NCBI GenBank assembly: GCA_964582415.1
Contig: CAZOSF010000017.1
Coordinates: forward strand, 1 to 35,074
DNA: 35,074 nt
Reading direction: 5' to 3'
Source: CAZOSF01 sp964582415
GTDB taxonomy: Bacteria > Bacteroidota > Bacteroidia > Flavobacteriales > Flavobacteriaceae
Shown here: one piece after another, positions 6,983 through 14,403 of the stretch
Layout: the number at the start of each line of letters is the position of its first letter
Position numbering within the stretch: the stretch's first letter is position 1
The notes under the pieces: generated by a model
The model's database searches: none
Told to the model about the DNA's origin: nothing
Seen by the model: only the letters and a program-made list of their open reading frames with translations
Made by a program: the position numbers and the translations under genes

Positions 6983-7819
6983 ATGAAAAAGATATTAGTA
7001 CCCATAGATTTCTCAGACCATTCTGAATATGCTCTGGAAATAGCTGCACAATTGGCCAAAAAGCACGGAGCCGAAATAGTGGCGTTGCACATGATGGGAT
7101 TGTCTCAAGCGGTAATTACAAAAGACGATTCCAATGAAGTCATGGAAGCCATGTTTTATATGAAATTGGCCGAAAAGCGCTTCACAGATTTTTTAGATCG
7201 AGATGAACTGAAAGGCTTGACAGTACATACAACTGTGCAGAACTATAAAGAATTTCAGGAAATCAACGGTGTTGCTAAAGAATTCGGTTGTGATCTCATC
7301 GTAATGGGGTCTCACGGAAGTTCTGGAATTCATGAGATGTTCGTAGGTTCCAATACGGAGAAGGTGGTACGCCATTCCGATATTCCTGTAATGGTTATCA
7401 AGCATCACGATTCCAATCTCGAATTGAATACCATTGTTTTCGCATCTAACTTTGATAAGGAATTTTTGAAAGCGTTTATAAATGCCAGAAAATTGGCAAA
7501 CAACCTTGGGGCCAAACTACAATTGGTATACGTGAATACTCCGGGCGATGGTTTTAGAAGTACCCAAGAAATGAATAATAAAATTCTTCAATTCTTATTG
7601 GATGCCAAAGCAGATCATGAGTATCAGATAACCGACGTGGCAATGTACAATGCCTACACTATAGAGGAAGGTGTATTTGAATATAGCAATCACATCAATG
7701 CCGATGCTATTGCCATGCCCACACATGGAAGAAAGGGCTTAGCCCATTTCTTTGCAGGAAGCATCAGTGAAGATTTGGTAAATCACTCCGATTTACCTGT
7801 GTTCACCTTCAAAATATAA
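6983..7819 (+). CDS. Tandem universal stress protein (UspA family)
   Basis: Cytoplasmic protein of 278 aa made of two UspA domains (about 1-141 and 146-278). The first has the family ATP-binding pattern G-x2-G-x9-G-S at G109, G112, G122 and S123, and begins KKILVPIDFSDHSEYAL. The second ends with PTHGRKGLAHFFAGS, where the first glycine position is not kept, so nucleotide binding there may be weak. It is second in the unit with hpf. In other bacteria such tandem Usp proteins are typical members of hypoxia or stationary-phase regulons; the shared dyad operator supports that here. Confidence 0.93.
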   Translation: MKKILVPIDFSDHSEYALEIAAQLAKKHGAEIVALHMMGLSQAVITKDDSNEVMEAMFYMKLAEKRFTDFLDRDELKGLTVHTTVQNYKEFQEINGVAKEFGCDLIVMGSHGSSGIHEMFVGSNTEKVVRHSDIPVMVIKHHDSNLELNTIVFASNFDKEFLKAFINARKLANNLGAKLQLVYVNTPGDGFRSTQEMNNKILQFLLDAKADHEYQITDVAMYNAYTIEEGVFEYSNHINADAIAMPTHGRKGLAHFFAGSISEDLVNHSDLPVFTFKI

Positions 7820-7850
7820 ATGTAAGTTTGGTTTAGTGATTCGATGAAAG

Positions 7851-7875
7851 GGTCGGGAGATCGAAACTCCCGGCC
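7851..7875 (+). terminator. Intrinsic terminator after the Usp gene
   Basis: GGTCGGGAG (7851-7859) pairs with CTCCCGGCC (7867-7875; one G-T pair) and is followed by TTTTATTTTT. It ends the hpf-uspA unit and lies 2 bases from the stop of the convergent peptidase gene. Confidence 0.85.
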
Positions 7876-7877
7876 TT

Positions 7878-9275
7878 TTATTTTTCATACATCCTCTGAT
7901 AGAGAATTTGTCCCGCCTTACTATCCGAAACTTCTTCCAAACGAATTTGTCGTCCAACAACAGGTTTCGGGCTGCCGGTGATGTCAGCAATGGCAGCTGC
8001 CAATAATGGTTCGTTCTGGTCTCCCAAAACCCCCAGATTGCTATAATCTTCCGGTAATTCCACATCTGGATTCAGCCCATTCACAAAATCGGTTACCCCA
8101 GATACATTGGCGGTTTTAAATACCAAGGGTAACATGGCATAAGTGTGATTCGGATTGGCTTCACTCCTTGAAAAATTGGGGGCAGGGGCATCATAGAGAA
8201 GGAAAGAGGCTTGATATTTTCCCCGTGTATTGGTCCCAATTTGTACCACATCGATATAAGGTGATAATCCATTGATGACCAATTCGCTTGCCGATGCGGT
8301 ACGATTGGTTGTAAGAACATAAACCTTGTTTAAATTTAAAGAATTCAGGGCGCCGCCGCCTCCTGCCAAGGCATCAAGGAAGAGCCCATCCTCTGCATAG
8401 ACCTCCTGTCGGTCGGCATTCCACTGTTCTTTGTAAAACACTTGCCCAGTGAATTGTCCGGTAATCATACCGGAAAGATAAGTGGCTGTTCGTACCGAAC
8501 CTCCTCCGTTGTAACGTAAATCCAAAACAAGGGCATCGATACCCGCCGATTTGAAATCACTAAAAACAGCGTTTAAGGCGATGTCGTATTCATTGGTAAA
8601 CCCGTTATACATGAGATAACCGATTTTTGTACCATTGATTTCCAAGATTTCTGTTCTGTAAATCGGATTTTCTGCATATTCAGAGCTGGATAAGGTAACA
8701 GAAGCGCCAGTAGGTTCAATGGAAGTGCCATCAAAAGTCGCCAAGCCAATCGTGTAACTTTCCGGACGCAACAAATCGATATAGTTGTTTTCTGTTAGTT
8801 GGGTTCCATCGATGGTGTTGAAAATCATTCCTCGTTCGATACCCATAGAACTTGCATCCGAATTCGGTAACACATAGCGAACATAACCAAAAACATTACC
8901 ACTTCCATTAGGGTAAAGGACCAATCCATATTCCATTCCGTTGCTAAGGGTCACCCCAGCCAATTCATTTTCCAGCTCATTGTAATCATCCACCAATATA
9001 CTAAAGGGATCCTGCCCCGATTTTAAATAGTCGAAAAACGATTCCGGGGTTGAATAGGATGACAGAAAGTTTTGGTACTCCTGTTCGGTGGCAAATGCAT
9101 CATCTGCCAATTCAGGGGTGTCTGCCTTGTAGAGATAGAAATAATTCAATCCTCTCCAAATAAAATCATTGATGTCTTCCGTACTGGCTGGTACGAAGTT
9201 GTCGTCTTGGTCTTCAAAACAGCTAGTAAGGGATAAGGAGATGAGAATCAGGAGTAGGCTAAGGGACTTTTTCAC
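7878..9275 (-). CDS. S41 family C-terminal-processing-like peptidase, lipoprotein
   Basis: Serine peptidase of family S41 with a PDZ domain, 465 aa. The N-terminus is a lipoprotein signal (MKKSLSLLLILISLSLTSC, lipobox LTSC with C19), so the protein is anchored in the envelope facing the periplasm or the surface. An N-terminal S41 segment (about 30-105) precedes a PDZ-like region (about 115-185). The catalytic core has ALVLDLRYNGGGS (248-260), the TASASE segment (326-331) and K353. By spacing from other S41 enzymes the dyad is Ser328 (or Ser330) with Lys353. It diverges from an ECF sigma operon and converges on the Usp gene. Substrates cannot be read from the sequence. Confidence 0.92.
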   Translation of the reverse strand: MKKSLSLLLILISLSLTSCFEDQDDNFVPASTEDINDFIWRGLNYFYLYKADTPELADDAFATEQEYQNFLSSYSTPESFFDYLKSGQDPFSILVDDYNELENELAGVTLSNGMEYGLVLYPNGSGNVFGYVRYVLPNSDASSMGIERGMIFNTIDGTQLTENNYIDLLRPESYTIGLATFDGTSIEPTGASVTLSSSEYAENPIYRTEILEINGTKIGYLMYNGFTNEYDIALNAVFSDFKSAGIDALVLDLRYNGGGSVRTATYLSGMITGQFTGQVFYKEQWNADRQEVYAEDGLFLDALAGGGGALNSLNLNKVYVLTTNRTASASELVINGLSPYIDVVQIGTNTRGKYQASFLLYDAPAPNFSRSEANPNHTYAMLPLVFKTANVSGVTDFVNGLNPDVELPEDYSNLGVLGDQNEPLLAAAIADITGSPKPVVGRQIRLEEVSDSKAGQILYQRMYEK

Positions 9276-9338
9276 GGCAATTCTTTTTAGTGGATTTCTA
9301 ATCTATGGCGTACCTTCGGATATCTAACGAATCTGTAC

Positions 9339-9369
9339 CAAAGTTATTTTAAAGTTGAAATGTAACAAA
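9339..9369 (-). promoter_or_regulatory. Housekeeping promoter of the S41 peptidase gene
   Basis: On the minus strand TTTG (9369-9366), exactly 19 bases, then TAACTTTG (9346-9339): a perfect match to the Bacteroidota primary sigma pattern. The leader to the ATG at 9275 is about 60 bases. Confidence 0.75.
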
Positions 9370-9386
9370 ATTTTAGGTAACTCGTC
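9362..9386 (+). promoter_or_regulatory. Candidate ECF-type promoter of the sigma gene
   Basis: GTAAC (9362-9366), 16 bases, then CGTC (9383-9386) resembles the -35/-10 arrangement recognised by ECF sigma factors, which often drive their own operon. Two more GTAAC copies follow at 9377 and 9387. No TAnnTTTG box is seen on this strand. The match is short and could be chance. Confidence 0.4.
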
Positions 9387-9409
9387 GTAACCTTAGAATC
9401 GCATCCCAG

Positions 9410-9940
9410 ATGCTTCTAAAACTAACCATCGGAATGAAACAGGATGAATTTTTAAGTACCGTACTTCCCTTTAAGGACAAGTTGTACCGTATGGCGAAAC
9501 GACTCTTGGTTTCTTCCGAGGAAGCGGAAGATGCGGTTCAGGAAGTTCTTTTGAAATTGTGGAAGGGAAGAAGTAGTATCGAGAACTACAAAAACCCTGA
9601 AGCTTTTGCGATGACAATGACCAAAAATTATTGTTTGGATCGTCTGAAATCAAAACAAGCCTCCAACCTGAAGATTGTTCATAGTAACTATCAGAATTCT
9701 GATAATGTACAACGCCAGGTAGAGTTGAACGATGAAATGCAATGGGTTTTCAAAGCGATGGAAGCTTTGCCGGAAAAGCAACGCCTTGTAATGCAATTGC
9801 GGGATATTGAACAATTCGAATTTCAAGAAATTTCCGAAATGTTGGAATTAAACGAAACAGCGATTCGAGTGAATTTATCACGAGCCCGAAAAGCTGTTCG
9901 AGAAGAATTAGTAAAGCAATACAACTATGGAATTAGCTAA
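9410..9940 (+). CDS. ECF-type RNA polymerase sigma-70 factor
   Basis: Extracytoplasmic-function sigma factor of 176 aa (168 aa if the ATG at 9434 is used). Region 2 is seen as YRMAKRLLVSSEEAEDAVQEVLLKLWKG (about 26-53) and continues to YCLDRLKSK. Region 4 is MEALPEKQRLVMQLRDIEQFEFQEISEMLELNETAIRVNLSRARKAVRE (about 112-160), a helix-turn-helix. The gene overlaps the next one by 14 bases, and that one encodes a one-pass membrane protein, the usual arrangement for a sigma factor and its anti-sigma. A possible self-directed promoter is listed separately. Confidence 0.93.
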   Translation: MLLKLTIGMKQDEFLSTVLPFKDKLYRMAKRLLVSSEEAEDAVQEVLLKLWKGRSSIENYKNPEAFAMTMTKNYCLDRLKSKQASNLKIVHSNYQNSDNVQRQVELNDEMQWVFKAMEALPEKQRLVMQLRDIEQFEFQEISEMLELNETAIRVNLSRARKAVREELVKQYNYGIS

Positions 9941-10403
9941 CATTGAAAAATTATTAGACCGTTACTTCGAAGGGGAAACCACTTTGATGGAAGAGCAGCA
10001 ATTGCGAGATTTCTTCCAACACGAATCGGTTCCTCCTCATCTAGCGCCCTATGCTGCCATGTTTAAAGGATTTGCCAAGGCGCAGCAGGAGACCTCCAGC
10101 AGGGAAGTTAGTTTGCCGGAATCCATTCAGAAAAGATCGGTTTGGATTTGGAGTATCGCTGCCTCCTTTGTAGTTGCCTTAGGAATTGGAAGTATGCTGT
10201 ATTTCCAAAACGATGGTCTAAGCCCAGAGCAGCAAGAAGCTTTGGCTGCGTATCAAGAAGCCAAGAAAACCATGCTCTTGCTTTCGGAAAACCTCAACAA
10301 AGGCGCTTCCAAAGTGAATTACTTGAACACTTTTACCGAAAGTGGTTCCAACATCAAATACCTAAATCAATTTTCAGAAACCAAAAACAGATTTTTAAAA
10401 TAA
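9927..10403 (+). CDS. Membrane protein, probable anti-sigma factor
   Basis: 158 aa protein with one transmembrane segment at about 72-93 (VWIWSIAASFVVALGIGSMLY), a cytoplasmic N-terminal half containing LDRYFEGETTLMEEQQLRDFF and a short outer C-terminal part rich in Asn and Ser (SKVNYLNTF, SNIKYLNQF). The N-terminal pattern resembles the start of Bacteroidota anti-sigma or zf-HC2-like proteins, though no zinc ligands are seen. It begins inside the sigma gene, so translation is coupled. The role is inferred mainly from position. The short C-terminal part has no recognised domain. Confidence 0.7.
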   Translation: MELANIEKLLDRYFEGETTLMEEQQLRDFFQHESVPPHLAPYAAMFKGFAKAQQETSSREVSLPESIQKRSVWIWSIAASFVVALGIGSMLYFQNDGLSPEQQEALAAYQEAKKTMLLLSENLNKGASKVNYLNTFTESGSNIKYLNQFSETKNRFLK

Positions 10404-10423
10404 CGAACTAAATACAGATTAAA

Positions 10424-10957
10424 ATGAAACGCACACTTATCGCCCTAGCATTGATTTTCGCCCCGATGATCGGATTTTCACAAGGATTTTTCGACAAATT
10501 CGAGGATGAGAACGACGTAACCTCGGTTATCGTGACCAAGAATATGTTCAAACTCTTAGCCGAGATCGATATCGAATCGGATGATCCAGAGGTAAAAGAA
10601 TATATGGAAATGGTGAACAATCTTGAGAACATCAAGATTTTCATTACCGAAAACACCAACATCAAAAATGAAATGAGAACTTCCGTTGAGAAATACATCT
10701 CAGGAAACAAAGGTTTGAATGAATTGATGCGTGTGAAGGAAGATGGTAAATTGATCAAGTTCTATTCCCGTGAAGGCAAGAATCCAAATATCGTTAGCGA
10801 ATTGCTCATGTTCTTGGATGGAAATGTGGATGGAAAAGAACAAGCAATTATCATGAGCATTACTGGAAATATCGATTTGAAGCAGATTTCCAAACTTACC
10901 AAAGACCTAAAAGTGCCAGGTAGTGAAGAATTGAAAAACATCGATAAAAAACAATAA
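10424..10957 (+). CDS. DUF4252 secreted protein
   Basis: 177 aa exported protein with a clear signal peptide (MKRTLIALALIFAPMIGFSQ, cleavage after about residue 19). The mature part fits DUF4252: FDKFEDENDVTSVIVTKNMFKLL near the start, FITEN, and a C-terminal SITGNIDLKQISKLT segment. Function is unknown. Genes of this family regularly occur in pairs behind an ECF sigma and anti-sigma in Flavobacteriia, as here, and are presumed output genes of that sigma factor. It starts 20 bases after the anti-sigma-like gene and 2 bases separate it from the next DUF4252-like gene. Confidence 0.8.
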   Translation: MKRTLIALALIFAPMIGFSQGFFDKFEDENDVTSVIVTKNMFKLLAEIDIESDDPEVKEYMEMVNNLENIKIFITENTNIKNEMRTSVEKYISGNKGLNELMRVKEDGKLIKFYSREGKNPNIVSELLMFLDGNVDGKEQAIIMSITGNIDLKQISKLTKDLKVPGSEELKNIDKKQ

Positions 10958-10959
10958 CC

Positions 10960-11508
10960 ATGACAACCATCGTTAAATACCTGACACTCTTAGTACTTGC
11001 TGCTGCCAGCTTGATGAGCTGTAGTAGCGATAAATCCCTCCAACGCTATTTGGTGGACAAGCAAGAAGATAATCGCTTCCTTAAGGTAGATATCGCCACG
11101 AGCCTATTCCTCGCTGAAGAAAATAGTCTTTCCGAAGAGCAGAAGGATATTCTGAATACCATCAAAAAAATCAACGTGGTAGCGTATCCTGTAAAAAGTG
11201 GAAATGAAGCAGATTATGAATCCGAAAAGGCTATTATAAAAGACATCATCAATCAAGAAAAATACAAAACCCTTGGATCGGTAAAGTCGAAAGACATGCA
11301 GCTTACCATGAAATATTTGGGAGAGGAAACGGCCATAGATGAGGTTATTGTATTCGCGAACAGCTCCGATAAAGGCTTTGGAATCTTCCGTTTGCTATGC
11401 GATGATATGCGACCCGATCAGGCGCTAAAGCTAATGAACAGTATGGAAAGTGGAGATTTAGACCTATCGAAGATTACTGGTATAGAAAAGATGTTTTCTG
11501 AAATGTAG
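10960..11508 (+). CDS. DUF4252-like lipoprotein
   Basis: 182 aa lipoprotein: signal sequence to the lipobox LMSC (C21). The mature part is similar in layout to the preceding protein (RFLKVDIATSLFLAEE; a FANSSDKGFGIFRLLCDD strand pair; a helix ending in DLSKITGIEKMF), so the two look like diverged copies, one soluble and one lipid-anchored. Function unknown. It is last in the ECF operon, just before a strong bidirectional terminator. Confidence 0.75.
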   Translation: MTTIVKYLTLLVLAAASLMSCSSDKSLQRYLVDKQEDNRFLKVDIATSLFLAEENSLSEEQKDILNTIKKINVVAYPVKSGNEADYESEKAIIKDIINQEKYKTLGSVKSKDMQLTMKYLGEETAIDEVIVFANSSDKGFGIFRLLCDDMRPDQALKLMNSMESGDLDLSKITGIEKMFSEM

Positions 11509-11524
11509 AGAAGCATTAATCAAT

Positions 11525-11553
11525 AAAAAAGCCTCGATTACGAGGCTTTTTTT
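11525..11553. terminator. Bidirectional terminator between DUF4252 and purB
   Basis: AAAAAAGCCTCG (11525-11536), loop ATTA, CGAGGCTTTTTTT (11541-11553). Flanking A and T runs let it work on both strands for the convergent genes; its right end touches the purB stop. Confidence 0.92.
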
Positions 11554-12895
11554 ATATCCCAGTGTAATTAGTCGGACTGATGGCCCGCATTTCTTTTTTA
11601 ATGGTTTCCGATACGTCTAAGGTGTCAATGAATTCGGAAATGGATTGTTGGGTGACCTTCTCGTTGGTTCTGGTAAGCCCTTTCAAAGCTTCGTAAGGAT
11701 TTGGATAGCCTTCTCTTCGCAAAATAGTTTGTAAGGCTTCGGCGACTACCGCCCAATTATCTTCCAAATCTTTCTCGAATTTTTCCCTGTTTAATAAGAG
11801 TTTTCCCAATCCCTTCAGCGTAGAATGAAAACCGATAAGGGTATGTCCCAAGGGGACCCCAATATTTCTAAGAACAGTGCTGTCTGTTAGGTCACGTTGC
11901 AATCTGCTGATGGGAAGTTTTGCTGAAAGGTGTTCGAACAAGGCATTGGCAATACCAAGGTTTCCTTCACTGTTTTCAAAATCGATAGGATTTACCTTAT
12001 GTGGCATGGCACTGGATCCAATTTCTCCCTTTTTTATTTTTTGTTTGAAATAATCCATGGAAACATAGGTCCAAATATCTCGATCCAAATCAATCAGAAT
12101 GGTGTTGATTCGTTTCAGCCCATCAAATAAGGCTGCCATGTGGTCGTAATGTTCAATTTGTGTGGTAGGGAAAGAATGGTATAAGCCTAATTTTTCCTCT
12201 ACAAAATGCTTCCCGAATGCTTTCCAATCAATGGAAGGATAGGCTACGTGATGCGCATTGAAATTTCCTGTCGCCCCGCCAAACTTGGCGGCACTTTTGA
12301 CATCATTCAACAAGTCCAATTGCTCTTCCAAACGCACTACAAAGACCGCTATCTCTTTTCCCAAACGGGTGGGGGAGGCGGGTTGTCCGTGTGTTCTTGC
12401 CAACATAGGGACCTCTTTCCATTCAACAGACAGTCCTTTCAAAACTTCTTTTACTTCCAAAAAGAGCGGAATATACACCTCGTTCAGCGCTTCCTTTAGT
12501 GAAAGGGGAATAGCGGTGTTGTTAATGTCCTGTGAGGTGAGTCCGAAATGAATGAATTCCTTAAAGGCCTGTAGGCCAAGGGCGTCGAACCGTTCTTTGA
12601 TGAAGTATTCCACTGCCTTCACATCGTGATTGGTGACTTTTTCAATTTCCTTAATCTTCATTGCATCCTCGGTAGTAAAATCTTGGTAGATTTTTCGAAG
12701 TTCACCAAATAGGGAAGTGTCGAATGAGGCCAGTTGTGGCAAAGGAAGCTCCACTAAAGCGATAAAGTACTCCACTTCAATTTGAAGGCGGTACTTAATC
12801 AATCCTTCTTCTGAAAAGTAAGGGGAGAGTGCCTGGGTTTTGGAAGCATAGCGACCGTCTATGGGTGAAATGGCTTGTAAGGCAAGTTTGGACAT
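11552..12895 (-). CDS. purB: Adenylosuccinate lyase
   Basis: Cytoplasmic enzyme of purine synthesis, splitting SAICAR and adenylosuccinate with release of fumarate. At 447 aa it is the usual length. The fumarase/aspartase signature is present as GSSAMPHKVNPIDFENSEGN (about 293-312); other active-site stretches are TSQDINNTA (about 124-132) and ARTHGQPASPT (about 167-177), and it starts SKLALQAISPIDGRYA. It lies downstream of a sirtuin and an unknown HEAT-like gene but has its own -7 box, so it can be expressed alone. Confidence 0.97.
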   Translation of the reverse strand: MSKLALQAISPIDGRYASKTQALSPYFSEEGLIKYRLQIEVEYFIALVELPLPQLASFDTSLFGELRKIYQDFTTEDAMKIKEIEKVTNHDVKAVEYFIKERFDALGLQAFKEFIHFGLTSQDINNTAIPLSLKEALNEVYIPLFLEVKEVLKGLSVEWKEVPMLARTHGQPASPTRLGKEIAVFVVRLEEQLDLLNDVKSAAKFGGATGNFNAHHVAYPSIDWKAFGKHFVEEKLGLYHSFPTTQIEHYDHMAALFDGLKRINTILIDLDRDIWTYVSMDYFKQKIKKGEIGSSAMPHKVNPIDFENSEGNLGIANALFEHLSAKLPISRLQRDLTDSTVLRNIGVPLGHTLIGFHSTLKGLGKLLLNREKFEKDLEDNWAVVAEALQTILRREGYPNPYEALKGLTRTNEKVTQQSISEFIDTLDVSETIKKEMRAISPTNYTGI

Positions 12896-12914
12896 CGTTC
12901 AAATTTTGAAAAAG

Positions 12915-12922
12915 CAAAGATA
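12915..12922 (-). promoter_or_regulatory. purB -7 box
   Basis: TATCTTTG on the minus strand, 20 bases before the ATG. At the -33 position the sequence reads TTTC instead of TTTG. Confidence 0.55.
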
Positions 12923-12966
12923 CGGAAGCCTCAGGAGTTGGGAAAATTCCCCTTATCAAAATTACC

Positions 12967-13524
12967 TTAAATCCCCTGGAGCCATTCCAGAATTTTGCCA
13001 CCCCTATTTTTATAACCGGCGGAACCCGTTGGAATGGAGCGTTCCAAAATGGATCGGAGCTCTGGATGAATCCAATCGATTTCGGTACCAAGAAAATACA
13101 AACAAAGCATGGCGCGAGCCTGGCAGGCTACTTTTTGATCACTGATTAACCAATCGAAACAAACTTCGGTGAGTTGTTCCTTGTGCCTTTTTTGAAAGAT
13201 CTTTTGAAGCACTGAAGACTTCGATTTATAGTTTTTCAAAACAATTACTTCACCAATATGGGCAAGGGGACGTACCGAACCATCGCCTTCTACGGTAGAT
13301 AGTCTTTCAAAAAAATAATCGAAATGAGGATAGAGTAATTCAAGTTTTTCCAAACAAACGAACTCAAAGGCCCACCAAGCTCGATGCGACAATTCGGGAT
13401 GATTCTCAAAACCAATTTGCAAGAGTTCTTGGAAAGTTTCAGGATGTTCTAATACCCATTGGGCGGCTCCCATTCTGTTGGCGCGATAGGCCTTTCCGTA
13501 ATCCAGTATTTCCCGCAACGACAT
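12967..13524 (-). CDS. Helical HEAT-like protein of unknown function
   Basis: 185 aa protein without recognised catalytic motif. It is predicted all-helical, with short repeated helix pairs (ANRMGAAQWVLEHPETFQELLQIGF; LSHRAWWAFEFVCLEKLELLYPHFDYFFERL; SVRPLAHIGEVIVL; KVACQARAMLCLYFLG), as in HEAT or DNA-alkylation-repeat scaffolds. The open frame reaches back to 13815, but that part overlaps the sirtuin coding sequence in another frame. The ATG at 13524 shares one base with the sirtuin stop (TAATG) and is the right start. Genes like this next to purB are, as far as I recall, sometimes labelled adenylosuccinate lyase by position; it has no lyase motif. Role unknown. Confidence 0.7.
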   Translation of the reverse strand: MSLREILDYGKAYRANRMGAAQWVLEHPETFQELLQIGFENHPELSHRAWWAFEFVCLEKLELLYPHFDYFFERLSTVEGDGSVRPLAHIGEVIVLKNYKSKSSVLQKIFQKRHKEQLTEVCFDWLISDQKVACQARAMLCLYFLGTEIDWIHPELRSILERSIPTGSAGYKNRGGKILEWLQGI

Positions 13525-14359
13525 TACCGAATGGAGTTTATCATTTCTATAGCTTTTGGAACACCAGTGGTTGCGGGTTCCGCAAAAACACGAATGCGTT
13601 CCGATGATGCTATAGCAGGCTTTGGGTCGACAAAGAAAATCATCGAATGGTTGGGAGCATAATGCAAAAGACTGGCAGCGGGATACACCTGCATGGATGT
13701 GCCAACAATGAGCACTATATCTGATTGCATAACGCGCTGGGCCGCGATTTCCATCATGGGCACTTCTTCGCCAAACCAAACGATATGAGGTCGTAATTGG
13801 TAACCCTGCGGACAATTATCACCCAAGCACAAATCTTCTTTCCATTCCAATACCAACGAGGGATTGAAGGTGCTTCTCACCTTGAATAACTCCCCATGTA
13901 AATGCAACACCTTTGANNNNNNNNNNNNNNNNNNNNNNNNNNNNNNNNNNNNNNNNNNNNNNNNNNNNNNNNNNNNNNNNNNNNNNNNNNNNNNNNNNNN
14001 NNNNNNNNNNNNNNNNGATTGAAGGTGCTTCTCACCTTGAATAACTCCCCATGTAAATGCAACACCTTTGAACTTCCTGCCCGTTCGTGTAGATCGTCTA
14101 CATTTTGGGTGATCACGTCCACCGTATGAAATTGTTCTAAGGTCGCAATCGCTTTATGCGCTGGATTTGGATGTACTTCCTTCAATTGTCGACGACGCTG
14201 ATTGTAAAATTCCAAAACCAATTCCGGATTTCGAGCAAAACCTTGTGGGGAGGCAACTTCCATAACGTCATGGCCCTCCCAAAGTCCATCGCTGTCCCTA
14301 AAGGTTTTCAGTCCGCTCTCCGCACTGATACCTGCACCAGTAAGCACCGAAATTCGCAT
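13524..14359 (-). CDS. cobB: NAD-dependent protein deacylase (sirtuin, CobB/SIRT5-like), interrupted only by an assembly gap
   Basis: NAD+-dependent lysine deacylase. The N-terminal part has the Rossmann motif TGAGISAESGLKTFRDSDGLW (from residue 7), TQNVDDLHERAG and the catalytic HGE segment (LHLHGELF). The C-terminal part has VWFGEEVP and IVGTSMQVYPA. A Tyr-x-x-Arg pair, FYNQRR near 51-56, is the class III feature associated with desuccinylase/demalonylase activity. Zinc ligands are reduced: only one cysteine pair (CLGDNC) is seen. A 100-N gap flanked by two identical 55-base copies splits the frame. Dropping the Ns and one copy (155 bases) joins 14359-14017 to 13861-13524 in frame as 226 codons plus stop, the normal size, so I regard the gene as intact. 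Confidence 0.88.
13862..13916. repeat. 55-base duplicate, left side of assembly gap
   Basis: Identical to 14017-14071 over all 55 bases, ending exactly at the first N. Equal flanks of 55 bases suggest unmerged contig ends overlapping by an assembler k-mer; it is an artefact and not biology. Confidence 0.93.
13917..14016. other. Assembly gap of exactly 100 N
   Basis: A run of 100 N, the default spacer for a gap of unknown size, placed inside the sirtuin gene. The true sequence probably has no missing bases here. Confidence 0.98.
14017..14071. repeat. 55-base duplicate, right side of assembly gap
   Basis: Same 55 bases as 13862-13916, starting directly after the last N. One of the two copies should be removed together with the Ns. 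Confidence 0.93.
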
Positions 14360-14403
14360 AGCTCGGAATTTTTTATCTTCGCTCTACAATTTACATTTTC
14401 CCA

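Noticed and set aside
12967..13815. 282-codon open frame read as one protein
   Set aside because: Its first 97 codons overlap the sirtuin in another frame and show no protein-like pattern; the real start is the ATG at 13524.
13877..14359. 160-codon sirtuin reading with a run of X followed by a short unrelated tail
   Set aside because: It translates through the assembly gap into the duplicated copy in a shifted frame; the tail is not real.
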